A stretch of 64,000 nucleotides of DNA, taken from the NCBI GenBank assembly GCA_050084985.1, contig JBITNC010000001.1:23622001-23686000 (forward strand). The letters run 5' to 3'. Below are positions 1 through 13,439 of this stretch, in pieces. Positions within the stretch are counted from its first letter, which is position 1. The number at the start of each line of letters is the position of its first letter. A program made the translations under genes and the position numbers. This DNA is from Nageia nagi. Lineage: Eukaryota; Pinophyta. The notes beneath the pieces are model-generated. The model ran no database searches, was not told the DNA's origin, and saw nothing but the letters and a program-made list of their open reading frames with translations.

Positions 1-360
1 CCATGTCATGAGCATGCCCCTTGGGTCAAAGGATGTGCATGTCATGCTTAGGTAATCCAAAGAGGGATTTTGGCCTATAAATAGAGTGCTCCCTCTTTGT
101 AATTACATATAAAATGTGGAGTAAGATTATGCTATAGGATAGAAGTGTAAGAGTTAAGATTAAGAGGATTGTAAGAGAGTTGTATTTGTGATTTAAGTGA
201 AGATCTTGTTAGTAGATGTACTCCTAGTTGGAGGAACCACTTTACATCTTGAGTTACTTTGTGAGATTATCTTATTTTTGAAATTGTTAGATGTGAATTT
301 GAGAGCTTTTATTTGATCTTGGTAGTTTAGGATTATTCTTGTTATAGTTCAATTCTTTCA
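1..360 (+). repeat. LTR-like fragment with TATA box
   Basis: A TATA box (ctataaatag, 75-84) is followed by a leader whose wording parallels the better-defined LTR at 56338-56733: 'ggagtaagatta', 'gtaagagag', 'gatgtactccta...ggaggaaccac'. I infer a related copia-type LTR entering from outside the window. Neither terminus can be placed and no primer-binding site follows. Confidence 0.35.
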
Positions 361-429
361 ATAGAGGGGATACTTGGGGGTACTCATAATTTTTCACAAG
401 TTACTTGCAATTTTTCTTTCACTAGTTAA

Positions 430-640
430 AACTAAAGCTTTATAAAATGAAAAGAAAGGTAAGTTTGAACCTAACTAGATAGGTCCTTACATTGTCATTC
501 AAATTATGAAAAAGGTGCATATAAATTGCCCATAATTAAAGGTAAATAAGAATGCAACCCAATCAACATCATGCATTTGAAAAAGTTTTACATTTGATCT
601 TTTTCATAAAATTATGCATATCTTCATCTTTCCATACTAA
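430..640 (+). pseudogene. Ty3/gypsy integrase C-terminal relic
   Basis: In the frame starting at 452 the translation reads KKGKFEPN, stop, IGPYIV, then a lysine-rich stretch. This matches the integrase C-terminal segment (GKF.PNWIGPY.V) of plant Ty3/gypsy elements, with the expected Trp codon now TAG. Further stops follow. The rest of pol is absent. It lies upstream of a polypurine tract and LTR start at about 1400, the order expected for the 3' end of a gypsy element. Confidence 0.45.
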
Positions 641-1395
641 CATTTTAGGAAAGCAAGGATATAACTTGGTGATGTCATTAGATTCAGGTGATCAAAATAG
701 TTCAAAAGATGAATGTCTCTCCCTTATCATGGTAAATTAACAAAAAATGTATTCCATTCATTTCTTTCAATACCATTTCATAAAAAATTAGTTATCAATA
801 ATGCTTATTAAAATATATCAATATGGTATTTTGTTTGTTCATATCATTAGCCTCCTTTGTAAGTAAGGGGCACTCTTATTAGTGAATTTGTGGTAACATG
901 GTGTCTTGAGAAAACAAATTGATAATTCTTATTATTTTATTCCTTTGTAAGGAAGGGTCAACCTTATTATTTGGTACCTTTATAAGGAAGGGTCAGTCAT
1001 ATCAAAATCCATGGCAACCTAGTGGCTTGGGAAACCAAGCTAATCAATCTAAATTATTTATCATTTGCATCTCATCTTTGTGGGTAAGTCACCAAATATA
1101 GATTTGTTTTTATTATCATATCATGATGTTTAATATTGTTATTTGAGATATATTAAACAAAATTGTTCCTTATTTAAACTTTTTTCAGGTACTTTTTCTT
1201 TAACTTGGATTGCTCCTTTGATGAGAGGTCCATCATATTGCAACCAAGTCAAAGAGGAGGCATAACATAAGAAAAATTAAAGCATATTAAGTTGTATCCA
1301 TGTGATAAATGTTTAGATATTCTCTTCTTAATTTTTTTGTTATACTTTGAATTCATGCCTAGATTTTGTTTTATCTCAAAAGCATAAAATCATAT
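641..1395 (+). other. Retroelement 3' noncoding region
   Basis: No gene is seen. AT-rich DNA between the integrase relic and the polypurine tract holds imperfect short repeats (for example 'cctttgtaaggaagggtcaa' near 940 and 'cctttataaggaagggtcag' near 976). It is probably the 3' noncoding part of the same decayed element. Confidence 0.35.
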
Positions 1396-2132
1396 TCAAA
1401 GTGGGGCATTTGTTAACACCTAAAAAATAATTTTAATTTAATTAAAATACACTTTTATATATTTAGTTTATTAAATAAATGTTCTTTTCTATGTGCACTC
1501 TCATATACCTTTATGTTTTGTGGTAATAGGTCAACTCAACATCATAATAAGCCTAAGGAGGAGACTTAGCACTAGACCTATTACCTAAAAGGTGGAGGGG
1601 TTGTGCATGATCAAATATATGACATGAAATGACATAATCTTGAATCTTTGATAGATGGAAATACACTTATGTCAATCTTAATTGGTGTTTCTAAATATCA
1701 CCTATCATCTCTAAATTTTGTTATAATTTGTGTTTTCATTCATGTGATCTCTCATCCCTTCACAATCAGGATTCAACACATCAATGGTGGGACAATGATA
1801 TCGAGTGAAAGTGTGAGGTATTCTAGATTAGTAACTAGGAACTATCACTGGGTTGAGGTTGGATTGGTGGCTTCATGTTTTGGGGAATCTTATCATTCAT
1901 CCTATTTTGATCAAATTTTACATTTATTCATTGTCACAAATAAAGTATAGTTTTGTATCTTTCATAATTTCAATTTTGATAGGTTAAGGTCAATTAGTTC
2001 ATTATCATGTTTAATGCCATTGATTTCTTGTTATTCATAGTTAATTGGTGAATTTAATTATTCTATAAATATCCCTAATAATTAATATTTTGATTATAAC
2101 ACTATTTCTACAACATATATATTGTCAAACAA
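1396..2132 (+). repeat. Polypurine tract and start of 3' LTR
   Basis: The string 'aaagtggggcatt' (about 1398-1410) is a polypurine tract followed directly by TGTTAACACC at 1411, a typical LTR start. The right end is not recognisable and may lie in the gap at 2133, so the end given is only the limit of visible sequence. A 100-codon open frame at 1648-1950 has no recognisable similarity. Confidence 0.35.
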
Positions 2133-2232
2133 NNNNNNNNNNNNNNNNNNNNNNNNNNNNNNNNNNNNNNNNNNNNNNNNNNNNNNNNNNNNNNNNNNNN
2201 NNNNNNNNNNNNNNNNNNNNNNNNNNNNNNNN
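2133..2232. other. Assembly gap (100 N)
   Basis: Exactly 100 N: a scaffold gap of conventional size. Contiguity across it is unproven. Confidence 0.99.
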
Positions 2233-2660
2233 TGGTAGACATGTATGCAAAAATTTGAAGAATACAAGAAGGCTGATAAATTATTTGACATGGAATCTCT
2301 AGAAGAAGGTATGGACATCTATCAAGGAGTAGTTGAAAATGGGTTTTCATCGAATGTTGTTGTGTTTTCTCTAGTATACATGTATGCAAAATATTGTAAA
2401 AATATTTGACAAGATGCAAATTCATCAACTATAAATCATCCAAATACATGAAAATTTCTCTATTAAAGGACTAACATGTTTTTCAATTAACACAACATAA
2501 ATTAGTTTCTTAAAAGATATTTAATCCTCATCGAGATGTAGTTTCATGGACTGCAATGGTAACATGATATGCATGTCATGGTTCTCATTGAATGTTGTTG
2601 TTGTGACTGCCCTGGTGACATGTATGCAAAATATCCTTTTTATTTGACAAGATGCATGGT
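2233..2660 (+). pseudogene. PPR protein relic
   Basis: Translation in shifting frames gives pentatricopeptide-repeat wording: VDMYAK, KADKLFD, LEEGMD, GVVENGFSSNVVVFS, YMYAK, FDKMQ, and after 2525 RDVVSWTAMV. These are hallmarks of plant PLS-class organellar RNA-editing factors. Stops and frameshifts occur every few dozen codons and the copy begins at a gap, so it is a dead fragment. Related relics lie at 16736-18230 and 57240-58010. Confidence 0.5.
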
Positions 2661-3368
2661 GCAAATGCAAATTCATACTGAAATCATGTAAATATAATAA
2701 AAAAGGATTGTCAATGCTTACTTTTATAGCTTGGATGGATTTTGATACAAGAAATATTGTTTGTTGTAGGTTCTTCAAAGCTTCGTTGGTTGAGTTTCGA
2801 GGTTGATTGAGTGAAAGGAGAGAATGAGCTAGGGTTTTGGAGTTTTACGTAGTTTGAAATGAGCTTCCATCGATAATAGAACATCCTCAACATTGTGAAA
2901 GTTGATGGCATCAAGAAGCGTGGTTTTTTTTTTTTTTTTAATTTTTGTTTGCAATTTGCGAAACTATATCAATTTAGTAAGAAGCAAAGAGTTTTTTTTT
3001 TTAATCTAGGTTTACATATTCACTAAATTAATACATTTAATTTCTCAAATATGACATATTATTTTAACGAATATATAATTTTTAAAAAAGAATTAAATTT
3101 ACTTATTTACAAAATTAATATGAAACATTAATTTTAGGAATATAATATATTATTTTAATGAATATAAAAATATTAAAAAAATAACACAATTAATATATAA
3201 TTTAATTTACTAATCTACATATTTTTTTTTGAAATATAAATCCAACAAAATAGTTTCAAAATTTCTCTACCATAAATGGAGAATATCATAAGCCGCACAC
3301 CCGTAGCTAGACAACTCCTATAACATAAATGAATAGTAGTTATTTATCATGATAAAGACTTTACGGTA
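2661..3368. other. AT-rich intergenic DNA
   Basis: No gene is seen. It contains a poly-T run (about 2924-2939) and very AT-rich sequence before GC content rises near 3290. Confidence 0.5.
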
Positions 3369-3665
3369 TTAAAATGTCACCTGTACAATTAAAAGAGCAC
3401 TGTAATCTCTTTTTATTGCAATTAAATTATCAGCGTGCCGAATTCGATTAACAAGGTCCCATACCTTTCTGACCGGGGTAATGCTGGCCTTATCGGAGTG
3501 GTGGTAATTAATAAATATCATTCCATCACCAGCGTTAGTTGTTACGGGTACCAGGCCTTCAATTTTTGATGCCATTAGCCCAGAGCATTCACAATCGCTC
3601 TTTTCGGCATCACTAGTTTCTGGTCCCATGCCTTCAATTTTTATGCGCTGAGGCTGAGCCATCAA
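3369..3665 (-). CDS. Hypothetical 98-codon ORF
   Basis: This ORF lies in an island (about 3290-4250) visibly richer in G+C than its surroundings, which is the main reason to list it. The product has a hydrophilic, cysteine-containing N-terminal half with an imperfect internal duplication (KIEGMGPETSDA and KIEGLVPVTTNA, about 27 codons apart). A more mixed C-terminal half contains GMIFINYHHSD. I recognise no family. It could be the first exon of a split gene, a small ORF, or chance. No promoter or splice site could be tied to it. Confidence 0.25.
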   Translation of the reverse strand: MMAQPQRIKIEGMGPETSDAEKSDCECSGLMASKIEGLVPVTTNAGDGMIFINYHHSDKASITPVRKVWDLVNRIRHADNLIAIKRDYSALLIVQVTF

Positions 3666-6600
3666 TTACGATACGTTGACGGCATTACCAGACACGACTC
3701 CCGGTCTCTGACCATTCAAATTAGGTAGGAACGTGAGCACACGAGTACGACTTCAGGACGCAATCAATATGAACAACAGTTCCATGATCGACGTTCCATT
3801 CTAACACTCCGTGCCCGACAAATTAACCCCTGGTTACCCACTACCAAATTGTATAAATCATAGGTGAGCTGGAGTGAATAATGACTTCATTTACTTTTAT
3901 GACATCGATGGAGATGTCATTGTTGTAAAGTTGTTATATAGTTCTGATATACATATGCTCTAAAGCTTTACGTAACAGAGTGGACTTCTCACATCTATTT
4001 TTACACTACAACATACGGTGAATAGCTTTGAATCGGTCGGTCGGTCCGCATTGTCGATCACGGTATGGAATTTCATAGAGCTTCCAATCTGTTCACACAA
4101 TCGTCGATCACGGTAGTGGCTGTCATGCATGAAGCGACATTAAACACGATGGTGTTGAATGAAAGTCGGCGTACAAACGTGGAAACCAGTTACTTCTCTC
4201 AGTACGTTACTCCTCTTTGTGAAAGGCAATTTAGTACTATGTGTTAGATCTTATTCGTAATTGCAAGTCTATTTAAATATTTTAGATGTTAATGTAAATT
4301 AAGATGGAATTTTTAAAGTACTAGAGTAGCTAAGAGATCTAGAAATTACTTTTTGTTGGTGGTCATCTAATCTTTTTGGAGTTGAAATATCAAAGTTAGA
4401 TCATCGGGTATGGTTGTTAAAAGAATATGATATTAGTTCAATGACATATGATTAATTTAGATAACTTAAATATATATTCATAAAACTTCAGATGTATAAA
4501 TAAAAATGTAATAAATATTTTACTTATTATTAATAAAAAAATGATAAATATTACATAATAATAATAATTGAATATTAAAAAAAATTATGAATTAATTTTT
4601 AATGTAGTTTATTTATTTATTTTTAAATATTTAATTAGTTATTTAAATATATTTATTGTTTTAATAAAAAATGACATTTGTAATATTTCATTGAAGTAGT
4701 ATGTAATAATATTTTAGAGTAATATAAAGAGTATTTGATTTATCTTTTAGAATTTTAATATCGAGTTCTCACTTTTATTCATTCTTTGCATGTGTTTGCC
4801 TTGCATGAAATGTCATGTTTTTCTATATGTTTCATAGAAAAACCAACAAGCTTTCATAGAACATATATTTTTCTTCATACTTTTTACTTGTTATGGGTAT
4901 TGAACTATTATAAATAACATTTCTCCGACTTTCCATCCATATTTAACATGCCTCACTTTGTATGATATTTGCCACCCTTTTCATCATGTTTTCCATAGAG
5001 TCTACTCACTCTTATAATAGATTCATAGTATCAAGCTTCATATTTTTATGAATTGTTAGAGTTTTATCCATCCTTTTGAGTTGATTCTTATACAATTGAA
5101 AATTTTATTTTACCCATCTTTCTACACCCTATATAATAATTGGTATCTTGTATAAGAATCACTACCAACACCGAAATATTTTTCCAACCCTATGTGTAGC
5201 TTTGAACTATAGAAATATATAGTAACTATTTTTATTTTTATCCATAAATAGATAAAGATATATTTCTCTATTTATGTTGGTTATACACATTTAAAATCCT
5301 TTTAATATCTTTCCAATTAGTTCACTCATTCATTTTAGTGATGGGTTATACCATTGGAAATTTTTCTCCAAACACTTTCTAACCATATATAATAAGGTAT
5401 ACTTTTCTAAAATTTTATTTTGACGATCAAGTCATTGCTTTTACCTTGGTCATCATATTTAATTTAGTCACAACATTTACTTGGTTACCATATTTTTGGC
5501 AATTTGATAATCTAAACTTAAAATGCAAATTATTAAAGATCTACAACTCTATTTGAGACATGTGAGTAACTATTGGAAATATTATGATGAGCTATTGTAC
5601 AAAAATATTTAGGTTTTATGGTAGTTAATCTTGACAACCATGTCAATCTTTACAACACTATATTCTCACATCGCTAGTTGGCAATGGAATTTTCTAGATT
5701 ATTGGAGCATCATTATATTTCAATACAATTTAGAAGACTCTTCACATCATCAAAAATCATTTAGCCATGATTATATGGTAGTTATTGGAGCTCTTCTTGA
5801 ATCATTCAACTAGTGACCTAAAGTTTGGTAGCATGTGAGGTTTTTGGCCAAATCTTCTAGTTTAGAGACACATAAAATTCTAAGATTTATTATATTATTT
5901 TAATAATTCTTTTATGAGAATTGCCACATTTAGGCAACTTGTATTCAACTATTGTTAAGTACAAATTGCCTTTTATTTTCAAATTTTGTTTCATTTTAGT
6001 ATTCTATGTTTAGTATTTCCATTTATTTTCTCTTACTCCTATTTGTAAGCAAGAACCTTGATGATTAGATTTATTCAAATTGCCAAACTAGTTAACAAAT
6101 TTATTTCCATGACTCCTATAAATTCGAGAATAAGATCTTTATGGAATACTAAACTAAACACACAAGAGAGTACCCTTTAAACCATCCATCAAATAAGTTA
6201 GAATATGGTTTCTTATACAACTAAAAGAATTTAAAAAGTTGGTTATTTAAAGAATTAGATTTGATAACATAAATTTACAAAGATAATATTTGGTTATATA
6301 AATTTTTAGATATTCTAGTATGAATTTATGAAGTTATTTCATCTATGGTTAAGTAAATAATTAAATCTATGATTCAAATCATGATTTAAGAAGTTAAGTA
6401 AACCAAAGAAAGCTTACTTTAATTAAAATAGTCATAACAATATTGGACTAAAATATAATGATCCCAAATGATGGATCATGCTCAAATGTACCCTAGGAGA
6501 AGGTTGCTTGGTTTTTTTCTTTGTATATGGCCAAAGCAACTTAAAATATCCAAAATACTCCAACATCTAGCTAATTATGATGAAATTGCAATAATAAACC

Positions 6601-9339
6601 AAAATGCTCACAAGATCCCAATGTAGGAATGAAGTAGGCAAAATAAATATTCAACTACTAAATTATCATTCTAGATACAACATCCAAGCATAGATAATAT
6701 GATAGAAAAATGTAGACAAAATAAAGTAATTGTATTGACATAATAATGATAGAACTATAATTACAATATTTTTGTGCCTAAGGAGCTTACACTAAGGTTG
6801 CCTCCAATAAGATTTTTATGGATGGCTCTAGGGCCTCACCAATCTTAGCAGCAACAAGGCCTAGCCTAAGGATTTCCTACTTCTCTATGATGGAATAACC
6901 AAAGTTCCTATCTTGAATGGTTGGAGTAAGCTTAAGGCTAGCCTTCAATCACCTCAGACCTCAAATGCATATTGCTCCACAAGTGGCGAAGAAAGAGTTC
7001 TCACACTTAGTCCATTAAAAGGGGTTTAGTCATAAATTCAATATATCTTATGTAATCCAGTAGTACTCCTTGTATATGAGAGGTATTTCATCTTCTAATC
7101 TTACATTGAGATGATCTAACAGTGGATAGGAGTGATCAATATGCTCATGATGCTAACATATAGGATGGAGAGCCTTAGGATGAATGAAATCACATCCAAG
7201 GGTCTAGAAATGCAACATTGGAGTAATAGCACCTTTAATGCTTCTTGGAAATATTATCATGCATCGCTAGGACACTTATTAGGGTGTGACATGGGGTATT
7301 GGATTTTTTGTATGTCCAATGTGGGATCATGAAGTTCACATAAGCCTAATGTCTAAGGAGGAGAGCTCTTAAATACCTCATGATGTCAAATTCCTCTCTA
7401 GATGTACCACATCCAAGCTTGTAAGCCTTTATGATTCCTCGTAGTATGTGTAATCACAAAGGGGATGCTCTACTTAAAGAGGGGAGCACTAATGAAAAGA
7501 GGATCATATAAAACCTGATATTACATTCATCAAGGCTAGAAATACATAATGCCTCATTATAGGATACTAATATTGTATTTACAAATATAATTACCTTGGT
7601 ATCATTAATAAATATTATTGCATATTAAGGTACTCAAACTATACATAATGAACTAAACAAAGGCCCATTATTCCATAAGTAGAACATTTAACTAAGTCTC
7701 TAGTATAACTTATAATATTTGGACAAAAATTACTAAAATAGAAAAAATCACTCCTAAACTAATGTTCCCATTTATAAGAGGTGAAATGAGGAAAAAATCA
7801 TAAAAGTGGGGATATTACATAAAAAGGTTGATGACTAGGTTTAAAATACTCTTGATAACTTAATTTTATGTTTAAGATTATTTTTCATGGGTTGTAGATA
7901 AGGAAAGATCTTTAGAGGTATAAGAAAAGTTTTCCAAGATAACTTATCACATATACTTGTAAAAGGTATATGATTGAGCAAGGGGCCAACCCATGATTAT
8001 TTCTCCAATCTTTAAGAGGAAAGGTTCCAAGGTATAGGAAGAAAAACTAGGATGATGAGATTAAATTAGTTACACAACATCGAGTTTAGAAGGGTATCAA
8101 GTAAATGGAGTTTTGAAAAGATAGGATGGTTTAAAAATCAAAAGATGCAAAAAAAGAAAATCATGTGTCCTATTGAAATGAATTAGAATGAAAAAAATAG
8201 ATTTTGCATTAAAGAGGATACATGAATTTGAAAAAGATAGTAAGGATATATAAGAGAAAAAGATACATGATGATTAGCTAAGGGTGGAAAGAAGGTAGTG
8301 AAGAGAAGGGTGAAAGTTCAAAATATAATTAGTTGAATTCATATATCAAAATCCATTAATTACAATGAGATTTCAAATGGTACTAGGTGCTAATGGTGAG
8401 ACTGCTTGTCCTATCAAATCATGGAGAGAAATAAATAATTAAAAGGATCAACATATGAATAAAAGCCACAACTCAAATAACATTCTAAGGTTATACTAAT
8501 TAATGACTTACCACCACTTGGAATGATGGTGAATAATAATGAAAATATTGAAACTTTGAAAACTAACAAAGGAAAAATCAATGAATATCCTACCATATTA
8601 GAAGAAAATTAAACTAATCCAATTGACAAAATAGATAAATTATAAAAAAATTCCAATGAAAAAAGTAGAAACTCTTACTAATAAAATAATAAAGAATCAA
8701 ATCTTGGAAACTAGATTGGGATACACATTAAAAATATATAGGCTAAAAAATCATCAAAAAATCTAAATCATTAGATGTACAAAAATTTCCCAAGACTGCA
8801 AGGATCATTGGAAACTTAGGAAGAGGATCAAAATATGAAATTTGGTGAATTGGAGATTAAAAATACCATACAAAGATAAGTTCTTATAAATAGATTAGAT
8901 TATATACCCCCAACTTAAAGTCATAAAGCTATAAGAAATAAAATAATTTGACAAGATCCATTATGGAGAGGAAAAGGGGTCTATTTTACCTGTTTAGTGA
9001 TAGAAAATATCCTCGATAGTTTTTTAAGAAAGATGAAGACCATTACTAAAGAATTATGATGAGATTTTAATAAAATACTCATAGAAGAAGATGGAGATAC
9101 TAGATCTTCTCCCTCTAGTGGAAATCTTCTAGATAATAAAAAAAGAAGAAGAAAAAAAAAAACCATACCTTGACCATTATGATTTATTGATAAGCACGAT
9201 GATGCCCCTATTAATATGACCATGGCAAATGTAGGAAGGAAATGATAATTAAAAGCCTCATGTCCATCCTTGGAAACTTCCCATCCCTAATTCTATTTGA
9301 TAAAATTGAATTATTATCTCACATTAATACCTCAAAAGT
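3666..9339. other. Gene-poor AT-rich stretch
   Basis: No supportable gene. The part to about 4250 is GC-richer than average and may be an ancient genic remnant; a 60-codon ORF at 4065-4247 has no similarity I know. From 4250 to 9339 the DNA is strongly AT-rich with short ORFs that look random. A short segment at 7743-7791 ('tcactcctaaact...gttcccatttataagaggtgaa') recurs at 40445-40487. Confidence 0.5.
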
Positions 9340-9626
9340 ATAAGGTCCACTCTTAAGTTGTAAATCCTAAATTGTATTAGCTCCAAAAATCATTTTATAT
9401 TTCACATAAAAAACATAAATAGTGGAGGAATTGTCTTAATAATTCATCTTCCTTAAAATAATATCTAATTACCTAATGACTCTTTATATTCAACTTCATA
9501 TGATTTTTAGGATTCGTAATATAAAATATATGAAAATACATAACTATTGAATATTTTTACACTCATAGACCTAAATCTAATAATATTTATAATTAATCTT
9601 AACCCCTAAGGATTAGGTTTCCAACA
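9340..9626 (-). repeat. LTR of a short-LTR copia-like family, with polypurine tract
   Basis: Read on the minus strand the unit begins TGTTGGAAACC at 9626 and ends near 9340. It is the same length (287 bp) as, and similar throughout to, the LTR at 13880-14168. Immediately upstream on the minus strand (9627-9637) is TTAAGGGGGAA, a polypurine tract, which marks this as a 3' LTR. The gag relic at 9890-10760 has the same orientation. Confidence 0.55.
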
Positions 9627-9889
9627 TTCCCCCTTAATAAAAAAGGGATGAAAAATAAAAATATATGCCTCAAGTTATGTAGAGAAATATTCTATAATAA
9701 AAATAAGTAATCTTTTCAAAAAATACACCTCAAGGATTAAGCCCATATCCCCCCTTAATATGAAGGGGTCAATTGAGATGAAGTAGTCATAAGTTCCAAT
9801 ATTATATTCTACAAAAATGATATTAGTGGAATTAGGAGCACTATATTCATACAAATCATTATTTTTATCTTTATTATGCTTTCTCTTTT

Positions 9890-10760
9890 ATGGAATCTTT
9901 TCCCATGATGCCTAACAATTTTTGGTATTATGACCATTTTGCTCACAATGATTATAAAAGAAATAGTCTTCTCACTTTGATTTTGTGTACTCCACTTTTT
10001 ATTTTCTTTTCTTTTATCTTTGATATATATATTCTTTACAATATTCTTGATAATTATTCTTCCACCTTTGATAAATACAAAGAGTTTCACTAGGATACTC
10101 AACCATCTTCCTTTTACAACTTGCTTCAAGTAATTCAAGATAGTTAAAATAGGAAATATAGATTTATTTAATGTGGACCATAAGAAATATATTAAATTTG
10201 ACATATAAAGAATCAATATCATGCATGATAGCCTTTAGTTTTTAAGCTAAGACCATGGGATCACCATCCTTCAACTCAAGGTTGAAGAGCTTCAATTGAA
10301 GTTGGATAAATTCTAACTTGGAGTGTGTATCATACAAGTATCTCAATTTCTTCAAATCTTTCCAAGAATCATGTATAATGAACTTAATGTGATATATAAT
10401 CTCCTTAGTTATCAAAAAATAAATTAAGGTATAAACCCTTTTTTTATTGGCATTCCATATTGTAAGCTCCTTTGCATCCATTGCCTTAGTAGGAGGAATT
10501 TCACCATTGCAAAAATCATTCCAAAAAATATTGAAAATGAGAGTGTTTATAATATTTCTATTCCATTCTTCTAATCCTCCTTATCATTCAAGAAAATCCA
10601 ACTAATAGTGTCTCATAGCACCTTTTCATCTTCCTTATCCTTCAATTAGGGATGCAAATTATCAACCAAATGATAACTTTAATTATCTTCCAGGGTATAA
10701 AAGGAACACCTTGACGATTTCAAATTAGTTGTAATTGAGTTCAAGGTAATTCTCCTATGG
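9890..10760 (-). pseudogene. Copia-type gag relic (UBN2-like) with zinc knuckle
   Basis: The open stretch 10242-10481 includes KEIIYHIKF, SWKDLKKLRYLYDTHSKLE, FIQLQLKLFNLELKDGD, matching the copia gag (UBN2/gag-polypeptide) core in which a tryptophan-containing helix precedes 'LYG.HS...LQ.QL..LK..'. About 90 codons further on, near 9940, is a zinc knuckle, YNHCEQNGHNTKNC, whose first cysteine is now Tyr, followed at once by a TAG stop. Frames shift between the two blocks. Only about 300 bp separate the knuckle from the polypurine tract and LTR, leaving no room for pol. It is either an internally deleted copia element or a gag-only non-autonomous element. Confidence 0.55.
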
Positions 10761-13339
10761 TTAATATTTAGCCTTCCTTGAGTAAGCACCCTGCAAAATA
10801 GATTATGGTATGAATTTAGTTAAATTAATTATTTAAAAAATAATAATAATTAAATAATTAAATTAAAACCTAAGCTAGCCTAGACTAGTGTGAGTAATAA
10901 ACTTAATACTATCCTATTTTATTACTTACCATTACTTGTTTGGTAGACCTTACCTTGGGCATTGTTGATATAAAGGGGGGTGGCAAATAAACTCAGGTCA
11001 TCGATCAAGACACATGTTAGAGATCTATAGTAGGAAGGGAATGTTTTGGGAAGGAAACCTTAGACGAAAAACATTGGGGAATATTATAGGTTTTTGTTGT
11101 AAGTCTTTGAACTTGGAGCAAAAATTGCCTAACTTTGCGCTTCATTTCATGATGGTTTTGGATAAAGGGTACTCACAAGTACTAGGAATAATATCATTGT
11201 TAGGAGTTACTTCTCCACTTCTAGCCATTATTATTCTTCATGCATATTTTATGGAGGGTCTTCGAGGACTTTGGGGAGCTTTTCTAATAGTTCTATCTCC
11301 ATCAAAATGGGTAATAATTTTTTTGCTAGTATCCATGAAGTGTTGATAACCTATTTCATTTGGGGGAAGCTCATTTGTCAATGATAAAGGGTATTATCTA
11401 GCTAGGTCTTTGGTATATGGAGGAGTTGTTGTATTCTTGTGGTACCTAGGAGTGAGTTGTTACTACTTGATTTGTGGGCATTTGAGTGGTTCGAGCTTAA
11501 CCCTTGGGTAAGTAAGGTTTATGTGCTATTGTAACTTTGAAATGTTGATAAAATACATTGTAAATTTTGTAATACATGTTGCATGGTTCTACATTTCGAT
11601 TTGAATAAAGGAATAACATAAATTCATTGCATTATAATATAGTTATGTTAGCTATCCATGGTAAAATATTAAATGGCATGATTCATAGAGATATTTTGTG
11701 CATATTACATTGAAATATGGTTACCAGATGACTAAGGAAATATTAGTTCATTGTTTTCATTCTTCTCATAGCATTGCATTCATATGTTCAATTATTTTGC
11801 ACCAAAACTAGAAATAATATAGAACTAACCAAATAATCTTGGTCTCTTGGTGGGTACATTTGGGTGCATTAGTCTTTACCTGAGCGAATGGTCTCTCAGA
11901 TGTTAAACTCAAAACCAAACCTAAAACTTAAATTGAAAACATTTGAGCAAGTTCTTTCTCAATGAAATCTATTAGTTCTTTTTTTGTTAGGTTGCATTTA
12001 GATTGTATTACTATTACAATTTATTATGTATTATCAAGATTAAGATGTTGTAGATAGTTTATAGGGCTCTTCTTATTGGGATTATTATCTCATCTCTATT
12101 GTTATATTCCTTACAAAATAATTTTCAAGCCTTTGAAAATTTGGATGAATTTTAGAATGTTATGTTGATAGTACAAAGGTTATGAACTATGCACTTAATG
12201 TATATATATTTAGTTTAAAAATTTGAAGTGATTTTATGTTAGTTTCTATAGAAATGTATGTTCTACTTGAACCTTATAAATGTTCTCGATATTCTATCTA
12301 CATAGTATGGACAAGAGTCTTCTTGTAATGTTCTCTAGAAAGTACATGGGTTCATATTTATCCATCTTATGAGAATCATATACGAATTGGTTTTGTTGGT
12401 AATCATACTATTATAAAAGTTATACTTCTCTATTTAGTATTGTGATTCTTTTTACATCAAGTCAGTAGATGGAAATGGAATTTGGATCAAATATGTTTAA
12501 ACTTACTATAAAATACTATTGAGATTTGATTATACATAGTAAATGATAATTATAGGCATCATATGTGTATATGAATTGAAATTCATTCCTAAGTTGTAAT
12601 TTGAACTTGATACATTTATTTGATAAATAGTTTACTAATTTAACAAGGTAATTCCTTTAGTATTAACATTATGATGACATGGTGGCACTAAGTTATCTAA
12701 TAATCAACTTGTTCCTATTTATTGTAAATTGGAATGAAATTGCAACATTAGTAGAATTGAGAGTTCTTAGTTGGAAAGTTACTTAGGATATTAATTCACC
12801 TCATTATTTATACAAAAAACTATAACTTGATAACATCATCATCATCATCTATAGTTGTACTATTGTGTTCATTTGTAGACATTTATCATGTTATTCAATA
12901 TAGTTATAAGATAATTAATTCTTGAATAGGCAAGGTGTACTAAGATAATTAATGTTGAATAAGCAAGGTGTACTAAGATTAAATTATAGATTTGTAGAAT
13001 GAATTAATAAGTAAATCTAGATCTACGCTAGTCTCCTTATTGATAAATGAATATTGAACCTTGATTCCTTTATTAGGATGCCATATGATCCTATCACCAA
13101 TGTAGTAGGATGTTACTATAGCAAATAGTAACCTAGGAAAATATTAAGTAGGTCATTTCTAAATTGAAAAACAATGTAAAATATGAATATGGGTCCTGTT
13201 TAAGTGGATATAGTTGATTCTATTAAGTGAATCCAAATATGATCCATATAATAAACTTGTAAGAATCTTGAACCACTGATGAATCATGATCTTGATAAGA
13301 CTTATGAATGAAATATTCTCATCAATGTAGCTCATTTGA
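10761..13339. other. AT-rich stretch without recognisable genes
   Basis: A 110-codon ORF at 11014-11346 has hydrophobic stretches but no recognisable domain. No LTR matching the one at 9340-9626 was found, so the 5' end of that element is missing or beyond recognition. A short (ATC)n run lies near 12838. Confidence 0.4.
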
Positions 13340-13439
13340 NNNNNNNNNNNNNNNNNNNNNNNNNNNNNNNNNNNNNNNNNNNNNNNNNNNNNNNNNNNNN
13401 NNNNNNNNNNNNNNNNNNNNNNNNNNNNNNNNNNNNNNN
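13340..13439. other. Assembly gap (100 N)
   Basis: Exactly 100 N, abutting the left arm of the inverted duplication at 13440. Confidence 0.99.

Noticed and set aside
2090-2428. ORFs that run through the N gap
   Set aside because: They are open only because N codons are counted as non-stop.
11014-11346. 110-codon ORF as a membrane protein gene
   Set aside because: Hydrophobic wording is common in random AT-rich ORFs; no family, splice or regulatory support was found.
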